From: Acidobacteriota bacterium | GTDB lineage: Bacteria; Acidobacteriota; Vicinamibacteria; Vicinamibacterales; CAVVIG01 | NCBI GenBank assembly: GCA_016195295.1 | Contig: JACPZV010000035.1 | Span: 1-5,104, forward strand | Reading direction: 5' to 3' | Length of the DNA: 5,104 bases | In this document: positions 1 through 4,984 of the stretch, in pieces | How the letters are laid out: each line of letters begins with the position of its first letter | Numbering within the stretch: position 1 is the stretch's first letter | Program-made: the position numbers and the translations under genes | Notes under the pieces: model-generated | What the model saw: only the letters and a program-made list of their open reading frames with translations | Told to the model about the DNA's origin: nothing | Database searches by the model: none

Positions 1-63
1 CATTCCGGACATTCCTGACAGGGCGATCGCGACGACGCCGGCGACGAGCGTGGCTCTCAACAT
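1..63 (-). CDS. N-terminus of a secreted or membrane protein (partial, runs off the window)
   Basis: Only the first 21 codons are present, beginning with ATG at 63 on the minus strand. They read M-L-R-A-T then a hydrophobic core (LVAGVVAIAL) and SGMSGM, which is the shape of a signal peptide or first membrane segment: one basic residue near the start, then about ten apolar residues. A purine-rich stretch (GGAAGGGAG, complement of 71-79) ends seven bases before the ATG and is a good ribosome binding site. The gene follows the kinase remnant in the same direction with about 60 bases between them. No family can be named from this fragment. Confidence 0.6.
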   Translation of the reverse strand, partial: MLRATLVAGVVAIALSGMSGM

Positions 64-70
64 GGCGGCT

Positions 71-79
71 CTCCCTTCC
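71..79 (-). promoter_or_regulatory. Ribosome binding site for the partial secreted protein
   Basis: The minus strand reads GGAAGGGAG, seven bases before the ATG at 63. It supports that start for an otherwise very short visible reading frame. Confidence 0.5.
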
Positions 80-90
80 GCAAGCTCCAA

Positions 91-126
91 TTACTCACTT
101 ACCCAATTACCCAACTACCCAATTCA
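91..126. repeat. Octamer tandem repeat (TTACCCAA type) at the kinase stop
   Basis: The plus strand shows about four and a half units of period 8: TTACTCAC, TTACCCAA, TTACCCAA, CTACCCAA, TTCA. It fills much of the gap between the kinase remnant and the next minus-strand gene, and the kinase stop codon (124-126) lies in the last partial unit. The AT content is clearly above that of the surrounding coding DNA. A looser stretch of similar character lies at the end of the toxin gene near 1537-1575. Its function is unknown. Confidence 0.7.
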
Positions 127-900
127 CTTTCGCGCCGCGGGCGCGAGCGCGAACCGCTCCCCGTCCGGGTGCAGGTCGAACGACCGGTTGCCTGCGCGCA
201 CCACGAAACGCCCGTCCGACCAGAGCCTCGGCTTCTCGGCGCGAAACGAGTCGCCCTCCACTGTATAAGGCGCGACCATGATCTGTCCGTTGGCCGTGCC
301 GTAGAAGAGCTCGTGTTTGGTGCGCGACCAGGTCGGAACGAGGCCGCGGCCGGTCGAGATCTGCCACTTGCCGCCGGGGCCCAGGGAACGGCCGCACGTA
401 TATTTCGCGAGACCGAAGTCGAGCAGCTTGGCGCCAGACTTCGTGAGCATCACGTTGCCGGGTTTCAGATCGCGATGCACGATGCCGGCGCGATGCGCCG
501 CGTCGAGCGCCGACGCGACTTCGATGGCGATCGTCAGCGCCTGGTCGATTTGTAGGCCGGGTCCTTTGGACCCGGCAACAATCGGCGGGTCCGAAAGGAC
601 CCGCCCTACTCGATTGAGCCGCGACTCGAGCGTCTCGCCCTCGATCAACTCCATGACGAGGAACGCCGTGCCGTCGTGCTCGCCAACGTCGTGCAACGTG
701 CAAATGTTGGGGTGACTGAGCTGCGAGATCGCGCGCGCTTCGCGGTCGAACCGCTCGCGGAACTGCGGGTCGGCCGCGAGCGCGACGGGCAGAATCTTGA
801 TCGCAACCGCGCGGTCGAGCCGCGTGTCGCGCGCGCGGTAGACTTCTCCCATCCCGCCCGCGCCGATGGCGGATTGAATCTCGTACGGGCCAAGGCGAGC
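124..900 (-). pseudogene. Ser/Thr protein kinase remnant, PknB-like, with internal deletion and no native start
   Basis: Eukaryotic-type Ser/Thr kinase fragment. Numbering from the first in-frame ATG (852), one sees GEVYRARD, the catalytic lysine in AIK (Lys19), an alpha-C glutamate candidate (Glu38), HRDLKPGN (Asp128, Lys130, Asn133) and DFG (145-147). Homology begins earlier, at LGPYEIQSAIGAGG (about 853-894), but no start codon fits there, and ATG 852 lies inside the glycine loop, so a protein from it would lack part of the ATP clamp. Everything from the activation segment through the C-lobe is missing: DFGLAK is followed by about nine odd residues and then GGKWQIST, typical of the PD40/TolB-like tails of acidobacterial kinases. 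Family members are usually about 800-900 residues; this has 242. A hairpin element inserts about 20 residues at 82-101. It is probably inactive. The tail assignment is family recognition, not a search result. Confidence 0.8.
552..609. repeat. 58-bp double-hairpin palindromic element inside the kinase frame
   Basis: There are two perfect 9-bp stems in a row: GCCGGGTCC (556-564), loop TTT, GGACCCGGC (568-576); then GGCGGGTCC (584-592), loop GAAA, GGACCCGCC (597-605). The outer ends are inverted, GTAGG at 552 and CCTAC at 605-609. TCGATT stands on both sides (545-550 and 610-615). The element is translated without a stop as kinase residues 82-101, a place where relatives have only a short linker before the IDQAL helix. 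The organisation resembles REP/REPIN-type mobile palindromes moved by TnpA-REP (RAYT) transposases; that link is inference. Confidence 0.75.
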
Positions 901-901
901 G

Positions 902-1321
902 CGTTCGCCACAACAGCCGTGCTGACGCGAAAGGAATCGCGACGCCGTCGATGACGACGACGTGCGACATGCCGCTGGCTTCCTTGTATTCGATTCCGCA
1001 CGCGGCTTTCATCAGGTCGACGACGATCTCGTCCGCCACCCGCACGACCACGTAGCGATCGAGGTCGCTGTCGGCCATCTCCTCCACCGCACGGTCCGGC
1101 AGCGAACCCAGCGCCTGACGCAGACGGGCGATGTTCGCAGCGGTCGTCTCCACCAGGAGATCGATATCTTCCGTCGCGCGAACGAATCCAGCCTGGATGA
1201 TCGCCATGCCGCCGATCACGACATAGCGAGCCCCCGCCTCGTTGAGGTGACGGCACAACGCGACGAGATCGGTCAGGCGCGGTGGTCTGGCTTCGAGCGC
1301 GCCATCATCTGGAGGGACCAC
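902..1321 (-). pseudogene. Nucleotidyltransferase (Pol-beta superfamily, MNT/AbiEii-like), 3'-truncated
   Basis: From the GTG start at 1321, 140 residues match a small nucleotidyltransferase. VVIGGMA carries the Gly-Gly pair (37-38), EDIDLLV gives Asp52 and Asp54 as the metal-binding pair, and Asp102 in VVDLM is the expected third acid. It ends at IPFASARLLWRT, where relatives continue for about 25-35 more residues. After Thr140 (base 902) the DNA becomes kinase sequence in another frame. The nucleotidyltransferase frame has no stop until 107, so a naive call gives a 404-residue protein whose last 264 residues are arginine-rich out-of-frame noise. The start is supported by a GAGGAG eight bases upstream, inside the preceding gene. 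Relatives act as toxins or transfer nucleotides to small substrates or tRNA; the role here is unknown. Confidence 0.75.
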
Positions 1322-1494
1322 GCCGCGCTCTCCTCGAAGGTGCGGAACCGGTGAACGCCTTTGGGAATGAACGGCCGGCGTTGCCTGAGGTCGATCACGA
1401 GATCGAGCAGAGGCGCTGCCGCGACCAACCCGCCGCGGCTGGGCCGTCGCCGGCCGACGATCTTGATTTCATGCGACCGAAGGTCGACTGACAC
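1273..1494 (-). CDS. Small unrecognised protein preceding the nucleotidyltransferase
   Basis: This 73-residue protein has no catalytic motif I can name. The C-terminal half (RRPFIPKGVHRFRTFEESAAWSLQ, residues 39-62) looks structured, with alternating aromatic, acidic and basic residues, and resembles short partner proteins I associate with nucleotidyltransferase genes. That is recollection, not a search. Its 3' end overlaps the nucleotidyltransferase start by 49 bases, so the two are probably co-translated and may be a toxin-antitoxin-like pair. The start is uncertain. GTG at 1494 has no clear binding site but sits six bases after a TAGAAT box, so a leaderless message is possible. GTG at 1398 would give a 41-residue protein beginning just before the conserved-looking half. 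Confidence 0.5.
   Translation of the reverse strand: MSVDLRSHEIKIVGRRRPSRGGLVAAAPLLDLVIDLRQRRPFIPKGVHRFRTFEESAAWSLQMMARSKPDHRA
1330..1335 (-). promoter_or_regulatory. Ribosome binding site fixing the nucleotidyltransferase start
   Basis: GAGGAG on the minus strand is eight bases before GTG 1321. It lies inside the coding sequence of the upstream small gene and argues that the overlapping GTG is the real start. Confidence 0.55.
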
Positions 1495-1500
1495 GCCACC

Positions 1501-1506
1501 ATTCTA
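1501..1506 (-). promoter_or_regulatory. Candidate -10 box (TAGAAT) for the small-protein/nucleotidyltransferase pair
   Basis: The minus strand has TAGAAT with only six bases before GTG 1494, so transcription would start at or next to the start codon. No clear -35 hexamer is seen 15-19 bases upstream. This is a weak call based on position. Confidence 0.3.
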
Positions 1507-1536
1507 GCGCGTCGCCGGGCGAGCTAATGAATTTGG

Positions 1537-1575
1537 TCGTCGAGTCATCTGGTTGTTGGGTCATTTGATTGTGCG
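1537..1575. repeat. Degenerate octamer-like tract over the toxin gene end
   Basis: The plus strand reads units such as GTCATCTG, GTTGTTGG, GTCATTTG, ATTGTGCG, with a loose period of 8. The PIN toxin stop codon (1561-1563) is inside it. It is similar in style to the cleaner tract at 91-126 but in the opposite orientation. The intergenic part continues to about 1500 and holds nothing else I can name. Confidence 0.4.
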
Positions 1576-1947
1576 ATTGAGGCTTCCCAACGCAAGCGTC
1601 AACTGCTTCGACCGGCGGATCTGGCGGTCCCTCGTCGCCAGCGCGGCGCCATGAACCAGACTGGTCGCCGCGATCAGCTCATCGGCCGAGTCACCGTGAA
1701 AATCAAGATGGGTTGACGCGCGGCAGATCTCGAGCGTGAGCGGCCAGGTGTGGATGCGGGCCAGCGCCCGCGTGACCTCCGCGTCCTCCAGATCCATCTC
1801 GAGGCGGTTGAGCTGCGTCAGCTTCGCGATCTCCCACAATGAAATCGCGGAGATGCTCCACTCTTCGCGGGACAGAACCGCCAGTTCCTTCGGGGTGATG
1901 TCGCCCGCCAGAGCGTCGACCAGGACGTGCGTATCAAGCACCAGCAC
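1561..1947 (-). CDS. vapC: PIN-domain ribonuclease toxin, VapC family
   Basis: This 128-residue protein is the normal size for the family. The PIN acidic residues are present: Asp5 in VLDTHVLVD, Glu39 in SLWEIAKL, Asp89 in DSADELIAATS and Asp107 in ATRDRQI. VapC toxins are Mg-dependent endoribonucleases that cleave tRNA or rRNA and are held inactive by their antitoxin. The start is GTG 1947, with AGGAG nine bases upstream; a second GTG two codons later is possible. It overlaps the antitoxin by 14 bases, so translation is probably coupled. The last dozen residues (LTLALGSLNRTIK) read into the degenerate repeat tract, so the C-terminus may have been extended by it. The toxin looks intact and probably active. 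Confidence 0.88.
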   Translation of the reverse strand: MLVLDTHVLVDALAGDITPKELAVLSREEWSISAISLWEIAKLTQLNRLEMDLEDAEVTRALARIHTWPLTLEICRASTHLDFHGDSADELIAATSLVHGAALATRDRQIRRSKQLTLALGSLNRTIK

Positions 1948-2152
1948 GCCACGTCACTCCTGTGGACAGGATGCGGCCCTTCACCCGGATGCGGCCCTTC
2001 AAGCTACCGACGAGCGCGTCAGGCCCACCCGTCATGGGCACCAACCGGGCGACCGGCTTGCCGTGCTTGGTGATGATCAATCCTTCCGGCCCGACCTCGT
2101 CGAGCAGCGTCAGACACTGCGCCTTGAACGCCGCGGCCCCGATCTTCTTCAT
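1934..2152 (-). CDS. Type II antitoxin, Phd/YefM-like (VapB partner)
   Basis: This 72-residue protein has the Phd/YefM pattern: KKIGAAAFKAQCLTLLDEV forms the first helices, IITKHGKPVARLVP (27-39) is the hallmark strand-turn-strand, and the basic C-terminal tail LKGRIRVKGRILSTGVTW is expected to wrap the toxin. The N-terminal half should bind DNA as a dimer and repress its own promoter. ATG 2152 is preceded by AGGA at a seven-base spacing. It lies directly upstream of the PIN toxin and overlaps it by 14 bases, the classical antitoxin-first order. An 18-base repeat duplicates KGRI in the tail: 1969-1983 and 1987-2001 are identical. Confidence 0.88.
   Translation of the reverse strand: MKKIGAAAFKAQCLTLLDEVGPEGLIITKHGKPVARLVPMTGGPDALVGSLKGRIRVKGRILSTGVTWRAGA
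1957..1961 (-). promoter_or_regulatory. Ribosome binding site of the PIN toxin
   Basis: AGGAG on the minus strand is nine bases before GTG 1947 and inside the antitoxin coding sequence. It favours GTG 1947 over the GTG at 1941. Confidence 0.5.
1969..2001. repeat. 18-bp-period direct repeat in the antitoxin tail
   Basis: GGATGCGGCCCTTCA occurs at 1969-1983 and again at 1987-2001, exactly identical and 18 bases apart. It encodes KGRI twice, in phase with the antitoxin frame. Confidence 0.7.
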
Positions 2153-2159
2153 GTCGCGA

Positions 2160-2163
2160 TCCT
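2160..2163 (-). promoter_or_regulatory. Ribosome binding site of the antitoxin
   Basis: AGGA on the minus strand with seven bases before ATG 2152. Confidence 0.4.
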
Positions 2164-2164
2164 A

Positions 2165-2210
2165 TGTTATGGTCACATATTATGTCTAGTCATTTATTAT
2201 GACCACATTA
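2165..2210. promoter_or_regulatory. Candidate toxin-antitoxin operator dyad centred on CTAG
   Basis: TGGTCA (2170-2175) and TGACCA (2200-2205) are exact inverted repeats. Their centre falls on the CTAG at 2186-2189, with ATG/CAT pairs also matching across it (2182-2184 with 2191-2193). TTATG occurs three times on the plus strand, starting at 2167, 2180 and 2197. The region would overlap the antitoxin promoter, as expected for autoregulation by a Phd-type complex. On the minus strand TGGTCA and CATAAT (2184 down to 2179) are 15 bases apart and could serve as a weak promoter. Confidence 0.5.
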
Positions 2211-2238
2211 GAGACTGGGGGACGGTCCCGCCCTGGGC

Positions 2239-2244
2239 TACAAT
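2239..2244 (+). promoter_or_regulatory. Candidate -10 box (TACAAT) of the ABC operon
   Basis: TACAAT lies ten bases before ATG 2255 and there is no Shine-Dalgarno sequence between them. Transcription would begin about four bases before the start codon, giving a nearly leaderless message. No good -35 hexamer is visible; the expected place is occupied by a G-rich palindrome. Confidence 0.4.
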
Positions 2245-2254
2245 TCCCGAGTCC

Positions 2255-3109
2255 ATGCCCCAGCTCGTCGTGATCGTCTCCGCGCTCGTCGTCGCTGCGG
2301 CGTCTGCCGTCGGGGCCGCCGCGTCCTCAGCGGCGCCGGACATCCTCGTTTCACGCCAGCTGGCGGAGTCGGCTCATCTCCACGTCGGCGATACCGTCAC
2401 GCTCGCGCTCGATGCCGACGGCAAAGGCCGGCGGCCGTTTCGCGTGGTCGGTGTGTACGAGCCGACGCCCGATCCGATGCGGTTCACGGCCAGGCGCATC
2501 GAGGCGCGCATGCACCTGCCCGATCTGTTGGGAATCACCTCGGCTCGGCCGGACGCGGATTCCATAGACGAGGTAGACGCCATTAACGTCCGCCTCGCCT
2601 CGCCTGCTGACGCGCGCGCCTTTGGCGCCGCCGTGATGACGCGCACGCCGGGCATCGTCGCCCAGCCGACCGCTCGCGCTCGAGACGGCTCGGATCCGTT
2701 CGCCGTGCTCGAACGCTTCCACTTCGCCATCGCCATCGTGACGGTGCTCGGCAGCACGGCGTTTCTCCTCGCGTTGATGGTGATGCGCGCGGAAGAGCGA
2801 CGCGAAACCGTCGGGATCGTCCGCTTGATTGGCATCTCACAGCGGTCGATCCTGCTCGAAGTGCTGGCTGAAGGCCTGCTGATTGCCGCCGCCGGCGCGC
2901 TGTTCGGCGTGCTGTTCGCGCGCGCGACCGAAGGCCTCATCAATCGCTTCTTCCAGTGGCGCTACGACACGGCGCTCGTCTTCGTCCGCGTCACGGCGGG
3001 CATCGCGCTGCAATCGGTCGCGCTCGCCGTGCCGCTGGGGATCGTGGCGGGGCTCGTCGGATCCTGGACGCTGCTCCGCCGCGACGTCGTCGCGCTGATT
3101 CGCCGATGA
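2255..3109 (+). CDS. ABC transporter permease-like subunit, MacB/FtsX family
   Basis: This 284-residue protein has a hydrophobic start (LVVIVSALVVAAASAVGAAASSAA, about 4-27) that reads as a signal peptide or first membrane segment. An extracytoplasmic domain of about 125 residues follows (HVGDTVTL, FRVVGVYEPTPDPMRF). The C-terminal three-helix FtsX block has helices near 155-177, 199-223 and 246-274, with the charged cytoplasmic loop RAEERRETVGIVRLIGISQRSIL between the first two. Full MacB-type permeases are longer before the periplasmic domain, so the N-terminus is short; it may be a genuine subfamily form. Start ATG 2255 is preferred because it follows TACAAT; the frame is open back to 1736 but that stretch overlaps the toxin-antitoxin genes. 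The stop overlaps the next start as ATGA. It is expected in the inner membrane with the ATPase of this operon. Confidence 0.8.
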   Translation: MPQLVVIVSALVVAAASAVGAAASSAAPDILVSRQLAESAHLHVGDTVTLALDADGKGRRPFRVVGVYEPTPDPMRFTARRIEARMHLPDLLGITSARPDADSIDEVDAINVRLASPADARAFGAAVMTRTPGIVAQPTARARDGSDPFAVLERFHFAIAIVTVLGSTAFLLALMVMRAEERRETVGIVRLIGISQRSILLEVLAEGLLIAAAGALFGVLFARATEGLINRFFQWRYDTALVFVRVTAGIALQSVALAVPLGIVAGLVGSWTLLRRDVVALIRR

Positions 3110-4292
3110 GCGCCTGGGGCCTCGCGTGGCGGACCGTGACGAGCAATCCCGCGCGCGCCGTGCTGGCGACGAGCGGCGTCGCCGTCATCGGCGCGCTGCT
3201 GTTCAACATGCTGCTCCTCTCCCGCGGCATGCTCGTCTCGTTTCACGACCTGCTCGATGCCACCGGCTACGACATCCGCCTGACGGCGGGCCAGGGATCG
3301 CCGCTGCATCGCGCGCCGATCGCGGGAGCCTCGGCGCTGGCCGACGCCATCGGACGGCTGCCGGGCGTGCAGCAGGTGGCCCTCATCCGCACGGATGACG
3401 CTGTCCGCGTATCTCGCCGGGCGCGACCGTCAAGCGGTCAGCGTGGCGTTTGTCGGCAGCACGCCCAACGCCGTCGGCGGCGCGTGGGATCTCGTGAAAG
3501 GCCGTGGACTCCCGGAAACGTCGTCCGCTGCAGAGCCGCCGCCGATCATCGTCAACGTCAACGTCGCGACTCAGTTTCACCTCGAACCCGGATCGACGCT
3601 GCGCGCGCGCGTCGCCGTGCCGGATCGGGAACTCCCGATTCGAAGCGAGCGACGCGTTCGCCGTCACGACGACGATTCAGGGATTCGACGCGGCGCACGG
3701 AGGCGGCCGCGCTGGCGCCAGCCAAGACGAGGCGGAGCTCGTGCTGGTCGCGTCGCGGCCCGGCGTCAGCTCGGAGGCGAACGTCGCCGCGATCGCGCCG
3801 CTGCGCCCCGACCTCCGGGTCCTGTCGAACGATCAGGTCCTCGAGCAATTCAACGAGCACGCGTTCACCTACTTCCGCCAGATTTCCACGGTGCTGTCCG
3901 CGATGACGCTGGCGTTCGCCTTCCTGCTCGTCGCGACGCTGTTGACGATGTCCGTGAACCAGCGGCTGGGGGAGGTGGCGGCGCTGCGCGCGCTCGGATT
4001 CTCGCGACGCCGCATCGCGACCAACCTGCTCTGCGAATCCGCGCTGCTCGTCGGCATCGGTGGACTCGTGGCGCTCCCGCTCGGCGGCGCGCTCGCGGTC
4101 TGGCTCGACCGCATCCTCAGGCACATGCCGGGCGTGCCCGAGCGCATTCGCTTCTTCGTGTTCGAGCCGCGCACCGTCGCGCTGCACGCGGCGCTCTTGA
4201 CCGCGACGGGGCTCCTCGCGGCGCTGTACCCCATCTGGCTGGCGGCGCGCCTGCCGATCGCGGCGACGCTGCGCAAGGAGATCGTATCGTGA
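3106..4292 (+). pseudogene. ABC transporter permease, MacB/FtsX family, with two frame disruptions
   Basis: Homology runs through all three frames. Frame A, from ATG 3106 to about 3393, gives MSAWGLAWRTVTSNPARAVL and a membrane helix at about residues 18-40. Frame B, about 3395-3640, gives LSAYLAGRDRQAVSVAFVGS through VAVPDRELP, the periplasmic domain. Frame C, about 3645-4292, gives FEASDAFAVTTTIQGFD, then FRQISTVLSAMTLAFAFLL, SVNQRLGEVAALRALGFSRRRI, two more helices and the end ARLPIAATLRKEIVS. Both switches need one extra base (or two missing). At the second, the FRVVGIAEFPF-type strand that relatives have seems absent, so a short deletion is likely. The joined product would be about 395 residues. 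As written, translation from 3106 stays open to 3906 but is meaningless after about residue 96. Sequencing error is a serious alternative. Confidence 0.8.
4275..4280 (+). promoter_or_regulatory. Ribosome binding site of the ABC ATPase
   Basis: AAGGAG is inside the end of permease 2. It is eight bases before GTG 4289 and eleven before ATG 4292. The spacing slightly favours GTG 4289, the codon type favours ATG 4292; the two proteins differ by a single residue. Confidence 0.5.
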
Positions 4293-4984
4293 TGCCGGCG
4301 ACGAACCCTCCGCCCGCGATCGTGGATGGCCGTGACCTCACGCGCGTCTTCCCGATGACGGCCGGCGCGGTGACGGCCCTCAATCACGCGTCCATCCGAA
4401 TCGAGCCGGGCGAATACGTCGCCATCACGGGCCCGTCCGGCTGCGGCAAATCCACGCTCCTGCATCTGCTGGGCTGCGTCGACCGGCCGTCGAGCGGGTC
4501 GCTGACGTTCGAGGGGCGCAACGTCGCGCGGCTGAGCGAAGCCGATCGGAGCCGCATCCGCCTCACGAGAATCGGCTTCGTGTTCCAACGGTTCTTCCTG
4601 CTGCCGATGTTGACCGCGTGGGAGAACGTCGAACTGCCGCAAGCTGAAGCCGGAATGGCGAGACGCGAGCGCCGCGATCGGACGCGCGCGCTGCTCGAGT
4701 ACGTCGGTCTCGCGGAGCGGATCGATCATCGGCCGTCGCAGCTCTCCGGCGGCGAGATGCAGCGCGTCGCCATCGCCCGGGCGCTCGCGAATCGACCCGC
4801 GCTGCTGCTCGCCGATGAACCCACCGGAGAACTGGACGATGACACCGGCGAGCAGATCGCCGATCTCTTCGACCGCGTCCACGCCGACGGCACGGCGATC
4901 GTCGTCGTCACGCACAATGCCTTCGTCTCTGCCCGCGCAGCACGACGGCTGGCGATGCGGAGCGGAAGGATCGTCGAGGAATGA
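4292..4984 (+). CDS. ABC transporter ATP-binding protein, MacB/LolD type
   Basis: This 230-residue protein is a complete nucleotide-binding domain of typical length. It has Walker A GPSGCGKST (47-55), Q-loop Gln99 in FVFQRF, signature LSGGEMQ (151-157), Walker B LLLADE (171-176), D-loop GELD (179-182) and switch His208 in VVTHN. The short length, FVFQ..LLPMLTAWENVELP and DEPTGELD place it with the LolD/MacB/FtsE class, which powers FtsX-like permeases without pumping through a classical channel. Start ATG 4292 overlaps the permease 2 stop by one base (TGATG); GTG 4289 is the alternative. The stop overlaps the next start as ATGA. This reading frame is open upstream to 3395, because frame B of the broken permease lies in the same phase. 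All motifs are intact. Confidence 0.93.
   Translation: MPATNPPPAIVDGRDLTRVFPMTAGAVTALNHASIRIEPGEYVAITGPSGCGKSTLLHLLGCVDRPSSGSLTFEGRNVARLSEADRSRIRLTRIGFVFQRFFLLPMLTAWENVELPQAEAGMARRERRDRTRALLEYVGLAERIDHRPSQLSGGEMQRVAIARALANRPALLLADEPTGELDDDTGEQIADLFDRVHADGTAIVVVTHNAFVSARAARRLAMRSGRIVEE

Larger units (their letters stand above)
2153..2254. promoter_or_regulatory. Divergent control region between the toxin-antitoxin module and the ABC operon
   Basis: This 102-base gap separates the minus-strand antitoxin from the plus-strand permease. The left half (about 2160-2210) is strikingly AT-rich against GC-rich surroundings. The right half contains GGGACGGTCCC (2219-2229), an 11-base palindrome, then TACAAT. 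No protein or RNA gene is visible in it. Confidence 0.6.

Noticed and set aside
91..126. CRISPR array
   Set aside because: The period is 8 bases with no spacers, so this is a simple tandem repeat.
552..609. Rho-independent terminator
   Set aside because: The hairpins are strong but there is no T-run on either strand, and they stand inside an open kinase frame rather than after a gene.
107..1321. Single 404-residue minus-strand protein
   Set aside because: Only the first 140 residues resemble a protein family; the rest is out-of-frame kinase DNA rich in Arg, Ala and Pro. It is a fusion frame created by the breakpoint.
2219..2229. GGGACGGTCCC palindrome as terminator or operator
   Set aside because: The arms are only 5 bp with a one-base centre and no T-run. 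It may be part of a dispersed repeat, but one copy cannot show that.
1736..2254. N-terminal extension of permease-like gene 1
   Set aside because: The frame is open, but it lies antisense to the well-supported toxin-antitoxin genes and shows no protein-like composition. ATG 2255 follows a -10-like box.
3380..3650. Programmed ribosomal frameshifting in permease 2
   Set aside because: No slippery heptamer or nearby stop is seen at either switch, and two shifts plus missing sequence fit mutation or sequencing error better.
3869..4915. Long minus-strand open frame of 348 residues
   Set aside because: It is the mirror of the permease and ATPase coding strand in GC-rich DNA, with repetitive Arg/Glu/Gln composition and no motif.
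3395..4984. Permease-ATPase fusion protein of 529 residues
   Set aside because: The middle (about 3645-4290) is arginine-rich nonsense in this frame, while the true permease reads in another. The ATPase has its own start and binding site at 4275-4294.
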